A stretch of 7,795 nucleotides of DNA from Gallionella sp. Its GTDB lineage: Bacteria; Pseudomonadota; Gammaproteobacteria; Burkholderiales; Gallionellaceae. A model generated the notes under the pieces. That model searched no databases and had not been told where the DNA came from. It worked only from the letters and a program-made list of their open reading frames with translations. The stretch is taken from the NCBI GenBank assembly GCA_030690245.1, contig JAUYGW010000072.1, forward strand, positions 1 through 7,795, given 5' to 3'. This document shows positions 1 through 7,795 of the stretch, piece after piece. Position 1 is the first letter of the stretch; the number at the start of each line of letters is the position of its first letter. The translations under genes were made by a program, and so were the position numbers.

Positions 1-675
1 GATGTATTCCGCCGACATCAGCCATTCGGAGATGGTCGCCGACATGCCGCGCTTGAGGATCACCGGCTTGTTGATGCGCCCGACTTCCTTGAGCAGGTCG
101 AAATTCTGCATGTTGCGCGTGCCGATCTGGATCACGTCCACGTCGTATTCCATGAACATATCGATCTGGCGCACGTCCATCAGCTCGGTGACGATGGGCA
201 GCTTGTACGGGGCGGCCGCCTTGCGGAACATGTCCAGCCCCTCCCTGCCCTTGCCCTGAAAAGCGTACGGGCTGGTGCGCGGCTTGAACGCGCCGCCGCG
301 CATCAGACGGCAGCCGGCCTCATGCGTATATTTGGCCGACAAATCCATCTGCTCCTGCGTCTCCACCGAACATGGTCCGGCGATCACCTGGATCTGGTTG
401 CCGCCGAGCGGGATGCCACCGATGTCGATCACGGTGTTGGCGCGATGCGATTCGCGCGACACGATCTTGTATTGCTTGACGATGTGCATCGCCGATTCCA
501 CGCCGGGCAGCGGCGTGAACATCTCCTCGGTCAGCTGGCGTTCGTCGCCGATCGCACCGATCACGGTGCGCTCGATACCGCGCGAAATGTTCGCTTTCAA
601 ACCTGCTGTTTCAAGTTTCCTGACCACTGCGCCGACCTGCTCGTCAGTGACGTCTTTGCCCATTACAATAATCAT
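1..675 (-). CDS. aroF: 3-deoxy-7-phosphoheptulonate (DAHP) synthase, type I-beta, 5' part only
   Basis: Catalyses condensation of phosphoenolpyruvate with erythrose 4-phosphate, the first step of the shikimate pathway, in the cytoplasm. The frame was read directly on the minus strand; 225 codons are present and the gene continues past base 1. Residues 1-70 (start [13 protein letters not shown]) look like the ferredoxin-like regulatory domain found ahead of the barrel in Thermotoga/Bacillus-type enzymes. The barrel shows AGPCS (99-103, metal-binding Cys102), [12 protein letters not shown] (126-137), a TE pair at 163-164, IGTRNMQN (184-191) and LKRG (207-210), all family hallmarks. Family members are usually about 340 residues, so roughly a third is missing. 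The start ATG overlaps the hisC stop in an ATGA junction and has a strong ribosome site 5 bp upstream, so it is probably translationally coupled to hisC. In characterised relatives the N-terminal domain mediates feedback by aromatic amino acids; that is assumed here. The symbol aroF is the usual label but naming varies (aroG, aroA). Confidence 0.95.
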   Translation of the reverse strand, partial: MIIVMGKDVTDEQVGAVVRKLETAGLKANISRGIERTVIGAIGDERQLTEEMFTPLPGVESAMHIVKQYKIVSRESHRANTVIDIGGIPLGGNQIQVIAGPCSVETQEQMDLSAKYTHEAGCRLMRGGAFKPRTSPYAFQGKGREGLDMFRKAAAPYKLPIVTELMDVRQIDMFMEYDVDVIQIGTRNMQNFDLLKEVGRINKPVILKRGMSATISEWLMSAEYI

Positions 676-1895
676 TGTTTCTCTCCAAGTATTTGTTTTA
701 GCGCAGATAAAAATTTCTCGTTTTCGTTTTCCAGCCCGATGCTCACGCGCAAGTAATCCGGCATGTCGTAGCCGGCGACCGGCCGCACGATCACGCCAAG
801 TTTCAGCAGGCGGCGGTAAACATGCATCGCCCCTTCGCCATGGCTCAGAGCTTGCATGAGCTTGCGGCTCGTAGCGGGTAGCGGGTGGCCAACCACTGCC
901 TGATGCTTTTCGCCTTTAGCTACAGGCAACAAGCTACTTGCTACCGGCTCAGAAATTTTGAAGCTGATGAAGTTGCCATAGGACGGAATGTACTCCAGTC
1001 CCAGCTTGCCCAAGCCCTGCATGATCTGCTCCATGCCGCGCCGGTTCAGCTCGTTGGTGCGGCGCACGAAGTCTTCGTCCTGCAACGCCGCCACCGCGGC
1101 GGCCTGCGCCACGCTGTTGACGTTGAACGGCTGGCGCACGCGGTTCATCATGTCGGCTACCTGCACATCGGCGAACGCATAACCCACGCGCAGTCCGGCC
1201 AGGCCGTACGCCTTGGAGAAAGTGCGCGAGACGATCAGGTTCGGGAATTCCTTAAGCCACGCCACCGAGTCGTAGCGGCATGCTTCCGGCAGGTATTCGT
1301 TATAAGCCTCGTCCAGCACCACCAGAATATCCGGCGGCAGCGCGCGCAGAAAATCCAGCAATGCAGCTGCACTCAGAAAAGTGCCGGTCGGGTTGTTCGG
1401 GTTGGCGATGAACACCAGCTTGGCTTTATGTTCGACGGCGGCTTGCAACATCGCTTGCAGGTCATGGCCGTAATCGATGGCGGGCACGCTGACGCCGGTC
1501 GCGCCGACCGCCTGCGTCGCCAGCGGATACACGGCGAAAGCATGGTCCGAGTACACCGCCCTGTCGCCTACCGCGAGGAAGGCGCGCGCCGCCAATTCCA
1601 GCATGTCGTTTGAGCCGTTGCCCAGCACGATGCGCGCATGTTCGACACCGTAGCGTTTGAACAGCGCTTCCTTCAACTCGAAGCCGTTGCCATCCGGGTA
1701 CAGCGCGATGGTCTTGAGCGCTTCCTGCATCGCTGCCATAGCCAGCGGGCTGCAACCCAGCGGGTTCTCGTTCGACGCCAGCTTAACGATGCCGGTGATG
1801 CCCAGTTCGCGCTCCAGCTCGGAGATCGGCTTGCCGGGCTGGTAGGGCGCAATGGCGCGAATGTAGGCCGGGGCCAGTTGTGTGTAATCCATCAT
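672..1895 (-). CDS. hisC: histidinol-phosphate / aromatic aminotransferase with an in-frame repeat insertion
   Basis: PLP-dependent aminotransferase of fold type I. HisC converts imidazole-acetol phosphate and glutamate to histidinol phosphate; copies in pheA-linked operons often also transaminate phenylpyruvate and hydroxyphenylpyruvate, which the context favours. Visible motifs: [10 protein letters not shown] (38-47), GNGSND (92-97), NPNNPTG (165-171), DEAY (195-198), and the PLP lysine Lys228 in [16 protein letters not shown] (224-239). The C-terminal [10 protein letters not shown] (367-376) and [15 protein letters not shown] (382-396) are typical. The protein is 407 residues against about 355-370 for the family. 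The excess lies at residues 315-355, between NFISFKI and AMHVYRRLL, where family members have only a few residues. That segment is encoded by the heptamer-repeat element at 864-944 and its flanks, with no stop or frameshift, so the protein is probably still made. The start is ATGATG at 1895/1892; the ribosome site is weak and either Met could be used. The gap to the methyltransferase is 16 bp, and the stop overlaps the DAHP synthase ATG. Confidence 0.93.
   Translation of the reverse strand: MMDYTQLAPAYIRAIAPYQPGKPISELERELGITGIVKLASNENPLGCSPLAMAAMQEALKTIALYPDGNGFELKEALFKRYGVEHARIVLGNGSNDMLELAARAFLAVGDRAVYSDHAFAVYPLATQAVGATGVSVPAIDYGHDLQAMLQAAVEHKAKLVFIANPNNPTGTFLSAAALLDFLRALPPDILVVLDEAYNEYLPEACRYDSVAWLKEFPNLIVSRTFSKAYGLAGLRVGYAFADVQVADMMNRVRQPFNVNSVAQAAAVAALQDEDFVRRTNELNRRGMEQIMQGLGKLGLEYIPSYGNFISFKISEPVASSLLPVAKGEKHQAVVGHPLPATSRKLMQALSHGEGAMHVYRRLLKLGVIVRPVAGYDMPDYLRVSIGLENENEKFLSALKQILGEKQ
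681..686 (-). promoter_or_regulatory. ribosome binding site of the DAHP synthase gene
   Basis: On the minus strand GGAGAG lies 5 bp before the ATG at 675, inside the last codons of hisC. It supports the 675 start over the in-frame ATG four codons later (at 663) and fits reinitiation after hisC. Confidence 0.75.
864..944 (-). repeat. heptamer-repeat inverted element, copy A, inside hisC
   Basis: Read on the minus strand, four 7-bp units (938-944, 931-937, 924-930, 917-923) follow the pattern GTAGC plus two variable bases, one unit being GTTGCCT. A 25-bp centre (892-916) follows. Four units in inverted orientation come next (885-891, 878-884, 871-877 and a degenerate 864-870), the two clearest reading GTAGCGG on the plus strand. 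The arms can pair imperfectly through the GTAGC part. The centre holds GAAAAGC (905-911) and GCAGTGG (893-899) separated by 5 bp, in the same order as in copy B. Boundaries are uncertain by about one heptamer at each end. The whole element is translated as part of HisC. I do not recognise a named repeat family. Confidence 0.75.
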
Positions 1896-1911
1896 CTCAA
1901 AATCTTAAAAG

Positions 1912-2688
1912 TTACTTGGCCGGTTTGCGCAGTATCCAGTACGTCTCGCCCGGCCAGCCCGGAAACAGCGCGCCGAACCACAGGTTGAAGCGCAGCCACC
2001 ACCGGTAATTTTCCAGGAAAAATCCCTTCTTGCGCATGAAGAACGCGCCGCTCAGGAATTCCACCTCCAGCCCGTGCGCCGCCGCCATATCGCGCACGCG
2101 CTTCGGAGAGAATACGCTGACATGCCCGTATCTCATCGCGCCGGGACGTATCTTGTCTTCGCGCGATTGGGCGTGGGAATCCGGTGTGGAAGGGAAACCG
2201 CCGATCAGCATGCCACCCGGTTTGAGATGCGGTACCAGTTTGGTTATCAGGTCTTCCGGCTTGAACAGGTGCTCCAGCACATGCAGCAGGATCATCGCGT
2301 CGTACTGTTTGCCATCGTCCAGCCTGAATTCTGCGCTCTCCAGATCGACCTCGTAGAAATGCTTGTAACCGGCGCGTTCGAGAGTGTCGCGCTGAATCCG
2401 CGCATCCACCGCATCCCAGTTCGCCAGCGGCACTTTCTCGCCGCCATGCTGCGCGGCCGCATGCATGAAGTTGAGCATCTGACCGGAATCCACGCCGATC
2501 TCGCACACGTCCAGCGCACCCTTGCGCGCCGCGTCTTCACGCAAAAAGTGATACATGAACCAGTAGCGCACCATGCGCACCGGATAATCGGTACGTTTCA
2601 CTTCGGCGGGGATGCCGTAGTTTTCATCCTTCAGCGTCGGGTTGTTTTTCAGGAACTCAACGTCCCAGCACAGTTGCGGCATTGCCAT
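1912..2688 (-). CDS. class I SAM-dependent methyltransferase, substrate unknown
   Basis: A 258-residue Rossmann-type methyltransferase. SAM-binding motif I is DVCEIGVDSGQ (60-70), an acidic motif II region is DAVD (92-95), and the post-II block is ILLHVLEHL (133-141). LKPGGMLIG (155-163) gives the usual strand and turn, and a GHVSVFSP block (189-195 region) recalls the H-x3-FS motif of the Methyltransf_23/11 type. The C-terminus (about 223-241) is rich in Trp, Phe and Arg with FFLENYRWWLRFNLWFG, which could lie on a membrane surface or form an acceptor site; it is not a clear transmembrane span. The start at 2688 is preferred because GGAG sits 7 bp upstream; the longer frame to 2721 would overlap the pheA end and lose that site. 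It lies 22 bp after pheA and 16 bp before hisC, so it is co-transcribed with aromatic amino acid genes. No pathway step there needs a methyltransferase, and its role cannot be read from sequence. Relatives are common in surface-polysaccharide loci and in ubiquinone-type methylation. Confidence 0.85.
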   Translation of the reverse strand: MAMPQLCWDVEFLKNNPTLKDENYGIPAEVKRTDYPVRMVRYWFMYHFLREDAARKGALDVCEIGVDSGQMLNFMHAAAQHGGEKVPLANWDAVDARIQRDTLERAGYKHFYEVDLESAEFRLDDGKQYDAMILLHVLEHLFKPEDLITKLVPHLKPGGMLIGGFPSTPDSHAQSREDKIRPGAMRYGHVSVFSPKRVRDMAAAHGLEVEFLSGAFFMRKKGFFLENYRWWLRFNLWFGALFPGWPGETYWILRKPAK

Positions 2689-2695
2689 GCATTTA

Positions 2696-2699
2696 CTCC
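2696..2699 (-). promoter_or_regulatory. ribosome binding site deciding the methyltransferase start
   Basis: GGAG on the minus strand lies 7 bp upstream of the ATG at 2688, an ideal spacing. A second in-frame ATG two codons later (2682) is less well placed, and the upstream ATG at 2721 has no such site. Confidence 0.7.
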
Positions 2700-2710
2700 A
2701 AAACAGCCGC

Positions 2711-3775
2711 CTACACGGCAACCGGGTATGAACCCAAAATTTTCATGAACGCTGCGGCTTGCTTGAGTTCAGCCAGTGCGGCAGCCACTTTGGCATCGTT
2801 TCGATGTCCCTCGATGTCCATGTAGAACACGTATTCCCACAATCCCGAACGGGCCGGGCGCGACTCGAATTTGGTCATGCTCACGCCGTGCCTGGCCAGC
2901 GGCGCAGAAAGGTCGTGCACCGCGCCGGGACGATTCGCGGCGGACAGCACCAGCGAGGTCTTGTCATTGCCGGACGGCCCGACCAGCTGGTTGCCCAGCA
3001 CCAGGAAGCGCGTGGTGTTCTTGGCGTCGTCCTCGATATTTTCCACGCACAGGTTCAAGCCGAACAGCGCAGCCGCCTGGCTGCCGGCAATCGCCGCGCT
3101 GTGCGGATTCTCTGCGGCCAGCCGCGCCGCTTCGGCGTTGCTGGAAACATGCACCAGCAAAACATTCGGCAAGTTTTTATTCAGCCAGCTCTGACACTGG
3201 CCGAAAGATTGCGAATGCGAGTAAACGGTCCTGATCGCGCCCAGATCGCACTGCCGGGCAAGCAGGCACTGATGGATGGCCAGCATCACTTCACCGCATA
3301 TTTGTAGCGGGCTGTGCATCAGCAAATCCAGCGTACGCCCCACCGCGCCCTCGGTGGAATTCTCCACCGGGATCACGCCGTAATGGGCCGCGCCGCTTTC
3401 CGCCGCATGAAACACCTCATCGATGGTCGCACAAGGCAATTTTTGTACTGCGCTGCCGAAACGCTTCAGCGCCGCCGCCTCGGTAAATGTCCCTTCCGGC
3501 CCCAGATAGGCCACGGTCAGCGGCGCTTCCAGCGCGCGGCATTGCGACATGACTTCGGTGAACAAAGCTGCCACGGCGGCATTGCTCAATGGCCCCTGGT
3601 TGTTGCCCTGCAAGCGCTGCAATACCTGCGCCTCGCGTTCCGGGCGCAGCACCACACCATCTTCCTTGAGATGGCCGATCTGTTGCGCCAGCGCGGCGCG
3701 CTGGTTGACCAGCGCCAGCAGCTCATCATCCAGATGATCGATCTGCTTGCGGAGCTGTTTTAATTTATCGCTCAT
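2711..3775 (-). CDS. pheA: bifunctional chorismate mutase / prephenate dehydratase (P-protein)
   Basis: Converts chorismate to prephenate and then to phenylpyruvate, the committed phenylalanine branch, in the cytoplasm. The 354-residue protein has the three expected modules. An AroQ-type helical chorismate mutase spans about 1-85 (LRKQIDHLDDELLALVNQR, with catalytic-type Arg and Lys residues). Prephenate dehydratase spans about 86-265, with GPEGTFTEAA (92-101), PVENSTEGAVG (136-146) and the catalytic TTRF (254-257). A C-terminal ACT domain spans about 271-350, with NRPGAVHDLSAP (281-292) and ESRP (304-307), the site of phenylalanine feedback in known P-proteins. The start at 3775 is chosen because GGGGA lies 4 bp upstream and the sequence MSDKLKQLRKQID aligns with family N-termini; an in-frame TTG at 3790 would add five residues without its own site. 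It follows serC by 18 bp. Length and motifs look normal and intact. Confidence 0.96.
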   Translation of the reverse strand: MSDKLKQLRKQIDHLDDELLALVNQRAALAQQIGHLKEDGVVLRPEREAQVLQRLQGNNQGPLSNAAVAALFTEVMSQCRALEAPLTVAYLGPEGTFTEAAALKRFGSAVQKLPCATIDEVFHAAESGAAHYGVIPVENSTEGAVGRTLDLLMHSPLQICGEVMLAIHQCLLARQCDLGAIRTVYSHSQSFGQCQSWLNKNLPNVLLVHVSSNAEAARLAAENPHSAAIAGSQAAALFGLNLCVENIEDDAKNTTRFLVLGNQLVGPSGNDKTSLVLSAANRPGAVHDLSAPLARHGVSMTKFESRPARSGLWEYVFYMDIEGHRNDAKVAAALAELKQAAAFMKILGSYPVAV

Positions 3776-3779
3776 GCTG

Positions 3780-3784
3780 TCCCC
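3780..3784 (-). promoter_or_regulatory. ribosome binding site of pheA
   Basis: GGGGA on the minus strand lies 4 bp before the ATG at 3775, in the short gap after the serC stop. It supports 3775 rather than the TTG at 3790 as the start. Confidence 0.6.
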
Positions 3785-3793
3785 GCCCAAAGG

Positions 3794-4894
3794 CTAGCCA
3801 TGTTGTCCGGAAAACTCATTCATGAAATCCACCAGCGCCTGCACGCCAGCCAGCGGCATCGCGTTGTAGATCGAGGCGCGCATCCCGCCCACCGAGCGGT
3901 GCCCCTTCAGTTGCAGCAGCCCGCGCGCGTCGGCCTGCTTCAAAAAATCGCCGTCCAACGCCGCATCCTTTAAGGTGCCCGTATTTTGCAAAGTAAAGGG
4001 CACGTTCATGCGCGAACGGTCCGCCTTGTTCACCGGGCAATGGTAGAAACCGTTGCTCGCGTCGATCGCCGCATACAGCAGATCGGCCTTGGCGATGTTG
4101 ATCTTCTCCATCGCGGCGATGCCGCCGCTCTTCTTCAGCCACTGGAACACCAGCCCGGCGATGTAGATGCCGTAGGTCGGCGGCGTGTTGTACATCGAGC
4201 CGGCGTCGGCATGGGTCTTGTAATCAAGCATGGTCGGCGTGTTCGCCGCCGCCTGGCCGAGCAGGTCGTTGCGCACGATGACCAGCGTCAAGCCTGCGGG
4301 GCCGATGTTCTTCTGCGCACCCGCATAGATCAGGCCGAACTTCGACACATCGATCTGACGCGATAAAATATTCGACGACATGTCCGCGACCAGCGGCACA
4401 TTGCCGACTTCCGGCACCCAGTTGAATTCCACGCCGCCGATGGTCTCGTTCGGGCAATAGTGCAAGTAAGCCGCGTTGGGGTCGCACTGCCAGGTGTCGA
4501 ATGCCGGAACATAGGTGCAATTCCTGTCGGCGTTATCCGCCACGATATTGACGGCGCCGAACTTCCTTGCCTCGCCGATGGCCTTCTTCGACCATTCGCC
4601 GGTATTCACGTAGTCGGCGGAAGCCTTGCCGCGCAACAGGTTCAGCGGGATCATCGAAAATTGCAGATGCGCGCCGCCTTGCAGAAACAGCACCTTGTAG
4701 TTGGCGGGGATGCCCATCAGCTCGCGCAAATCGGCTTCGGCCTGCGCATGGATGCCCGTGAATTCCTTGCCGCGATGCGACATTTCCATCACCGACATGC
4801 CGCTGCCGTGCCAGTCGAGCAGTTCCGCCTGCGCCTGCAGCAAGACCTCTTTCGGCAGCACTGCGGGGCCTGCGCTGAAGTTGTAAATGGTCAT
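3794..4894 (-). CDS. serC: phosphoserine aminotransferase
   Basis: PLP enzyme that transaminates 3-phosphohydroxypyruvate to phosphoserine, and in many bacteria also acts on 3-hydroxy-4-phosphohydroxy-2-oxobutanoate for pyridoxal phosphate synthesis. The 366-residue length matches the family (about 360). The N-terminus [12 protein letters not shown] (3-14) and [13 protein letters not shown] (33-45) are diagnostic. LQGGAHLQF (71-79) matches the usual QGGA-x-QF motif. [13 protein letters not shown] (190-202) carries the PLP lysine Lys195. [15 protein letters not shown] (331-345) is the conserved C-terminal substrate-binding block. The gene begins about 106 bp after gyrA and heads the tight serC-pheA-methyltransferase-hisC-aroF run. 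There is no clear Shine-Dalgarno site before the ATG; the leader is an A/T-rich stretch, so initiation may rely on an unstructured leader. The heptamer-repeat copy B fills most of the upstream gap and could shape transcription into serC. Confidence 0.96.
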   Translation of the reverse strand: MTIYNFSAGPAVLPKEVLLQAQAELLDWHGSGMSVMEMSHRGKEFTGIHAQAEADLRELMGIPANYKVLFLQGGAHLQFSMIPLNLLRGKASADYVNTGEWSKKAIGEARKFGAVNIVADNADRNCTYVPAFDTWQCDPNAAYLHYCPNETIGGVEFNWVPEVGNVPLVADMSSNILSRQIDVSKFGLIYAGAQKNIGPAGLTLVIVRNDLLGQAAANTPTMLDYKTHADAGSMYNTPPTYGIYIAGLVFQWLKKSGGIAAMEKINIAKADLLYAAIDASNGFYHCPVNKADRSRMNVPFTLQNTGTLKDAALDGDFLKQADARGLLQLKGHRSVGGMRASIYNAMPLAGVQALVDFMNEFSGQHG

Positions 4895-4923
4895 TTTTAA
4901 TTCAAATTTAAATGAATAAAATT
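4895..4923 (-). promoter_or_regulatory. A/T-rich leader of serC, possible promoter region
   Basis: This 29-bp stretch is almost entirely A and T, in sharp contrast to the GC-rich surroundings, and lies between repeat copy B and the serC ATG. It contains ATTTAAAT and lacks a recognisable ribosome site. It may act as an unstructured translation leader, a U-rich tract behind the copy B hairpin, or part of a promoter. I cannot pick a convincing -35/-10 pair. Confidence 0.3.
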
Positions 4924-4925
4924 CA

Positions 4926-5000
4926 GGATCGAGGATTGTGGATTGAGGATTGAGTGAAAAGCGGAGCAGTGGATTTTACTCAATCCTCGATCCTCGCTCC

Positions 5001-5007
<7 letters not shown>
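4926..5007 (+). repeat. heptamer-repeat inverted element, copy B, across the gyrA stop codon
   Basis: On the plus strand, four 7-bp units start at 4926, 4933, 4940 and 4947 with consensus GGATYGA. A 26-bp centre (4954-4979) follows, then four inverted units start at 4980, 4987, 4994 and 5001 with consensus TCRATCC. Paired as a hairpin the 28-bp arms have five mismatches, three of them in one unit pair, and some would be G-U pairs in RNA. The pairing extends inward through GTGAAAA against TTTTAC, and CA/TG flank the outside. The centre holds GAAAAGC (4956-4962) and GCAGTGG (4966-4972), 3 bp apart, shared with copy A. The last unit contains the gyrA stop codon. On the minus strand the hairpin is followed by a T-rich tract, so it could work as an attenuator or terminator between gyrA and serC. 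Confidence 0.85.
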
Positions 5008-7559
<2,552 letters not shown>

Positions 7560-7604
7560 GGATTTTGCTTTTACCTAAGGCAATCGACGCATAACAAAGC
7601 GCGC

Positions 7605-7613
7605 ATTTTAGCA
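7605..7613 (-). promoter_or_regulatory. probable gyrA promoter, extended -10
   Basis: On the minus strand TGCTAAAAT matches the TGn extended -10 plus TAAAAT, about 45 bp before the gyrA ATG. It predicts a transcript start near 7598 and a leader of about 40 nt. No good -35 hexamer lies 16-18 bp upstream, which is common for extended -10 promoters. Two direct copies of GGTTAC (7621-7626 and 7631-7636) occupy the -35 zone. Confidence 0.5.
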
Positions 7614-7624
7614 CAGCGACGTAA

Positions 7625-7795
7625 CCCAAAGTAACCTCTAAACACGTCTGCCGTGGGCAGTATTATTTGGCTGAGGCAACAAGTTTTGTTTTTGATCTTG
7701 ATAATACTGAAGCTCGCCTGGATGCCACCGTCGAGCTGACCAATTTGCAATATTCCGGCTGGAATTTGACCTACCAAACCTCGAAAAGCGAGGAG
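7625..7795 (+). other. unidentified open frame running off the right edge
   Basis: Frame on the plus strand open from the stop at 7622-7624 to the window end (57 codons), divergent from gyrA. From about 7682 codon choice looks protein-like, with peptides such as FVFDLDNTEARLDATVEL and TNLQYSGWNLTYQTS. There is no ATG in the visible part; the only plausible start is TTG at 7667, without a convincing ribosome site. It may be the start of a divergent gene, a fragment of a decayed gene, or chance. The opposite strand of the same stretch is also open in one frame (7571-7777) but that frame runs through the gyrA promoter. I do not recognise a family in either. Confidence 0.2.

Noticed and set aside
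2689..2721. Longer methyltransferase start at 2721 overlapping the end of pheA
   Set aside because: It lacks a ribosome site, and the added residues are the out-of-frame reading of the pheA end; GGAG is well placed for 2688.
7571..7777. 68-codon minus-strand frame upstream of gyrA
   Set aside because: It runs through the predicted gyrA promoter, has no recognised homology or ribosome site, and ends immediately before gyrA; most likely chance.

Overview
The window is a single stretch of chromosomal housekeeping DNA from a moderately GC-rich Gram-negative bacterium. Gene content, gene order and protein sequences point to a betaproteobacterium, most likely within Nitrosomonadales (Gallionella/Sideroxydans-like). 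This is an inference from order and residue patterns; no database comparison was possible. All confident genes lie on the minus strand and are transcribed from right to left.

Layout in transcription order: gyrA (7559 to 5001), serC (4894 to 3794), pheA (3775 to 2711), a SAM-dependent methyltransferase (2688 to 1912), hisC (1895 to 672) and a DAHP synthase gene (aroF, 675 to beyond base 1, with about the first 225 residues present). From serC onward the gaps are 22 bp or less, and hisC overlaps aroF in an ATGA junction, so this looks like one operon. DAHP synthase opens the shikimate pathway. PheA (chorismate mutase plus prephenate dehydratase) diverts chorismate to phenylpyruvate. HisC-type and SerC aminotransferases supply the transamination steps for His/aromatic amino acids and for serine. 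gyrA has its own probable extended -10 promoter just upstream. The methyltransferase between pheA and hisC is the odd member of the set. The right 236 bp hold the gyrA promoter and an unidentified open frame on the plus strand that runs off the edge.

The unexpected content is a pair of small structured repeats of about 82 bp. One spans the gyrA stop codon and the gyrA-serC gap (4926-5007). The other lies inside the hisC reading frame (864-944, minus orientation). Both have four degenerate 7-bp repeats, a 25-26 bp centre, then four inverted 7-bp repeats. The heptamer differs between them (GGATYGA against GTAGCNN), yet the centres share GAAAAGC and GCAGTGG in the same order, 3 and 5 bp apart. 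The hisC copy is translated and accounts for a segment of about 41 residues that ordinary HisC proteins lack. The other copy supplies the last gyrA codons and its stop. Together they suggest a dispersed, hairpin-forming heptamer-repeat element whose arms are rewritten locally while its core is conserved. This is the best candidate for something undescribed here.
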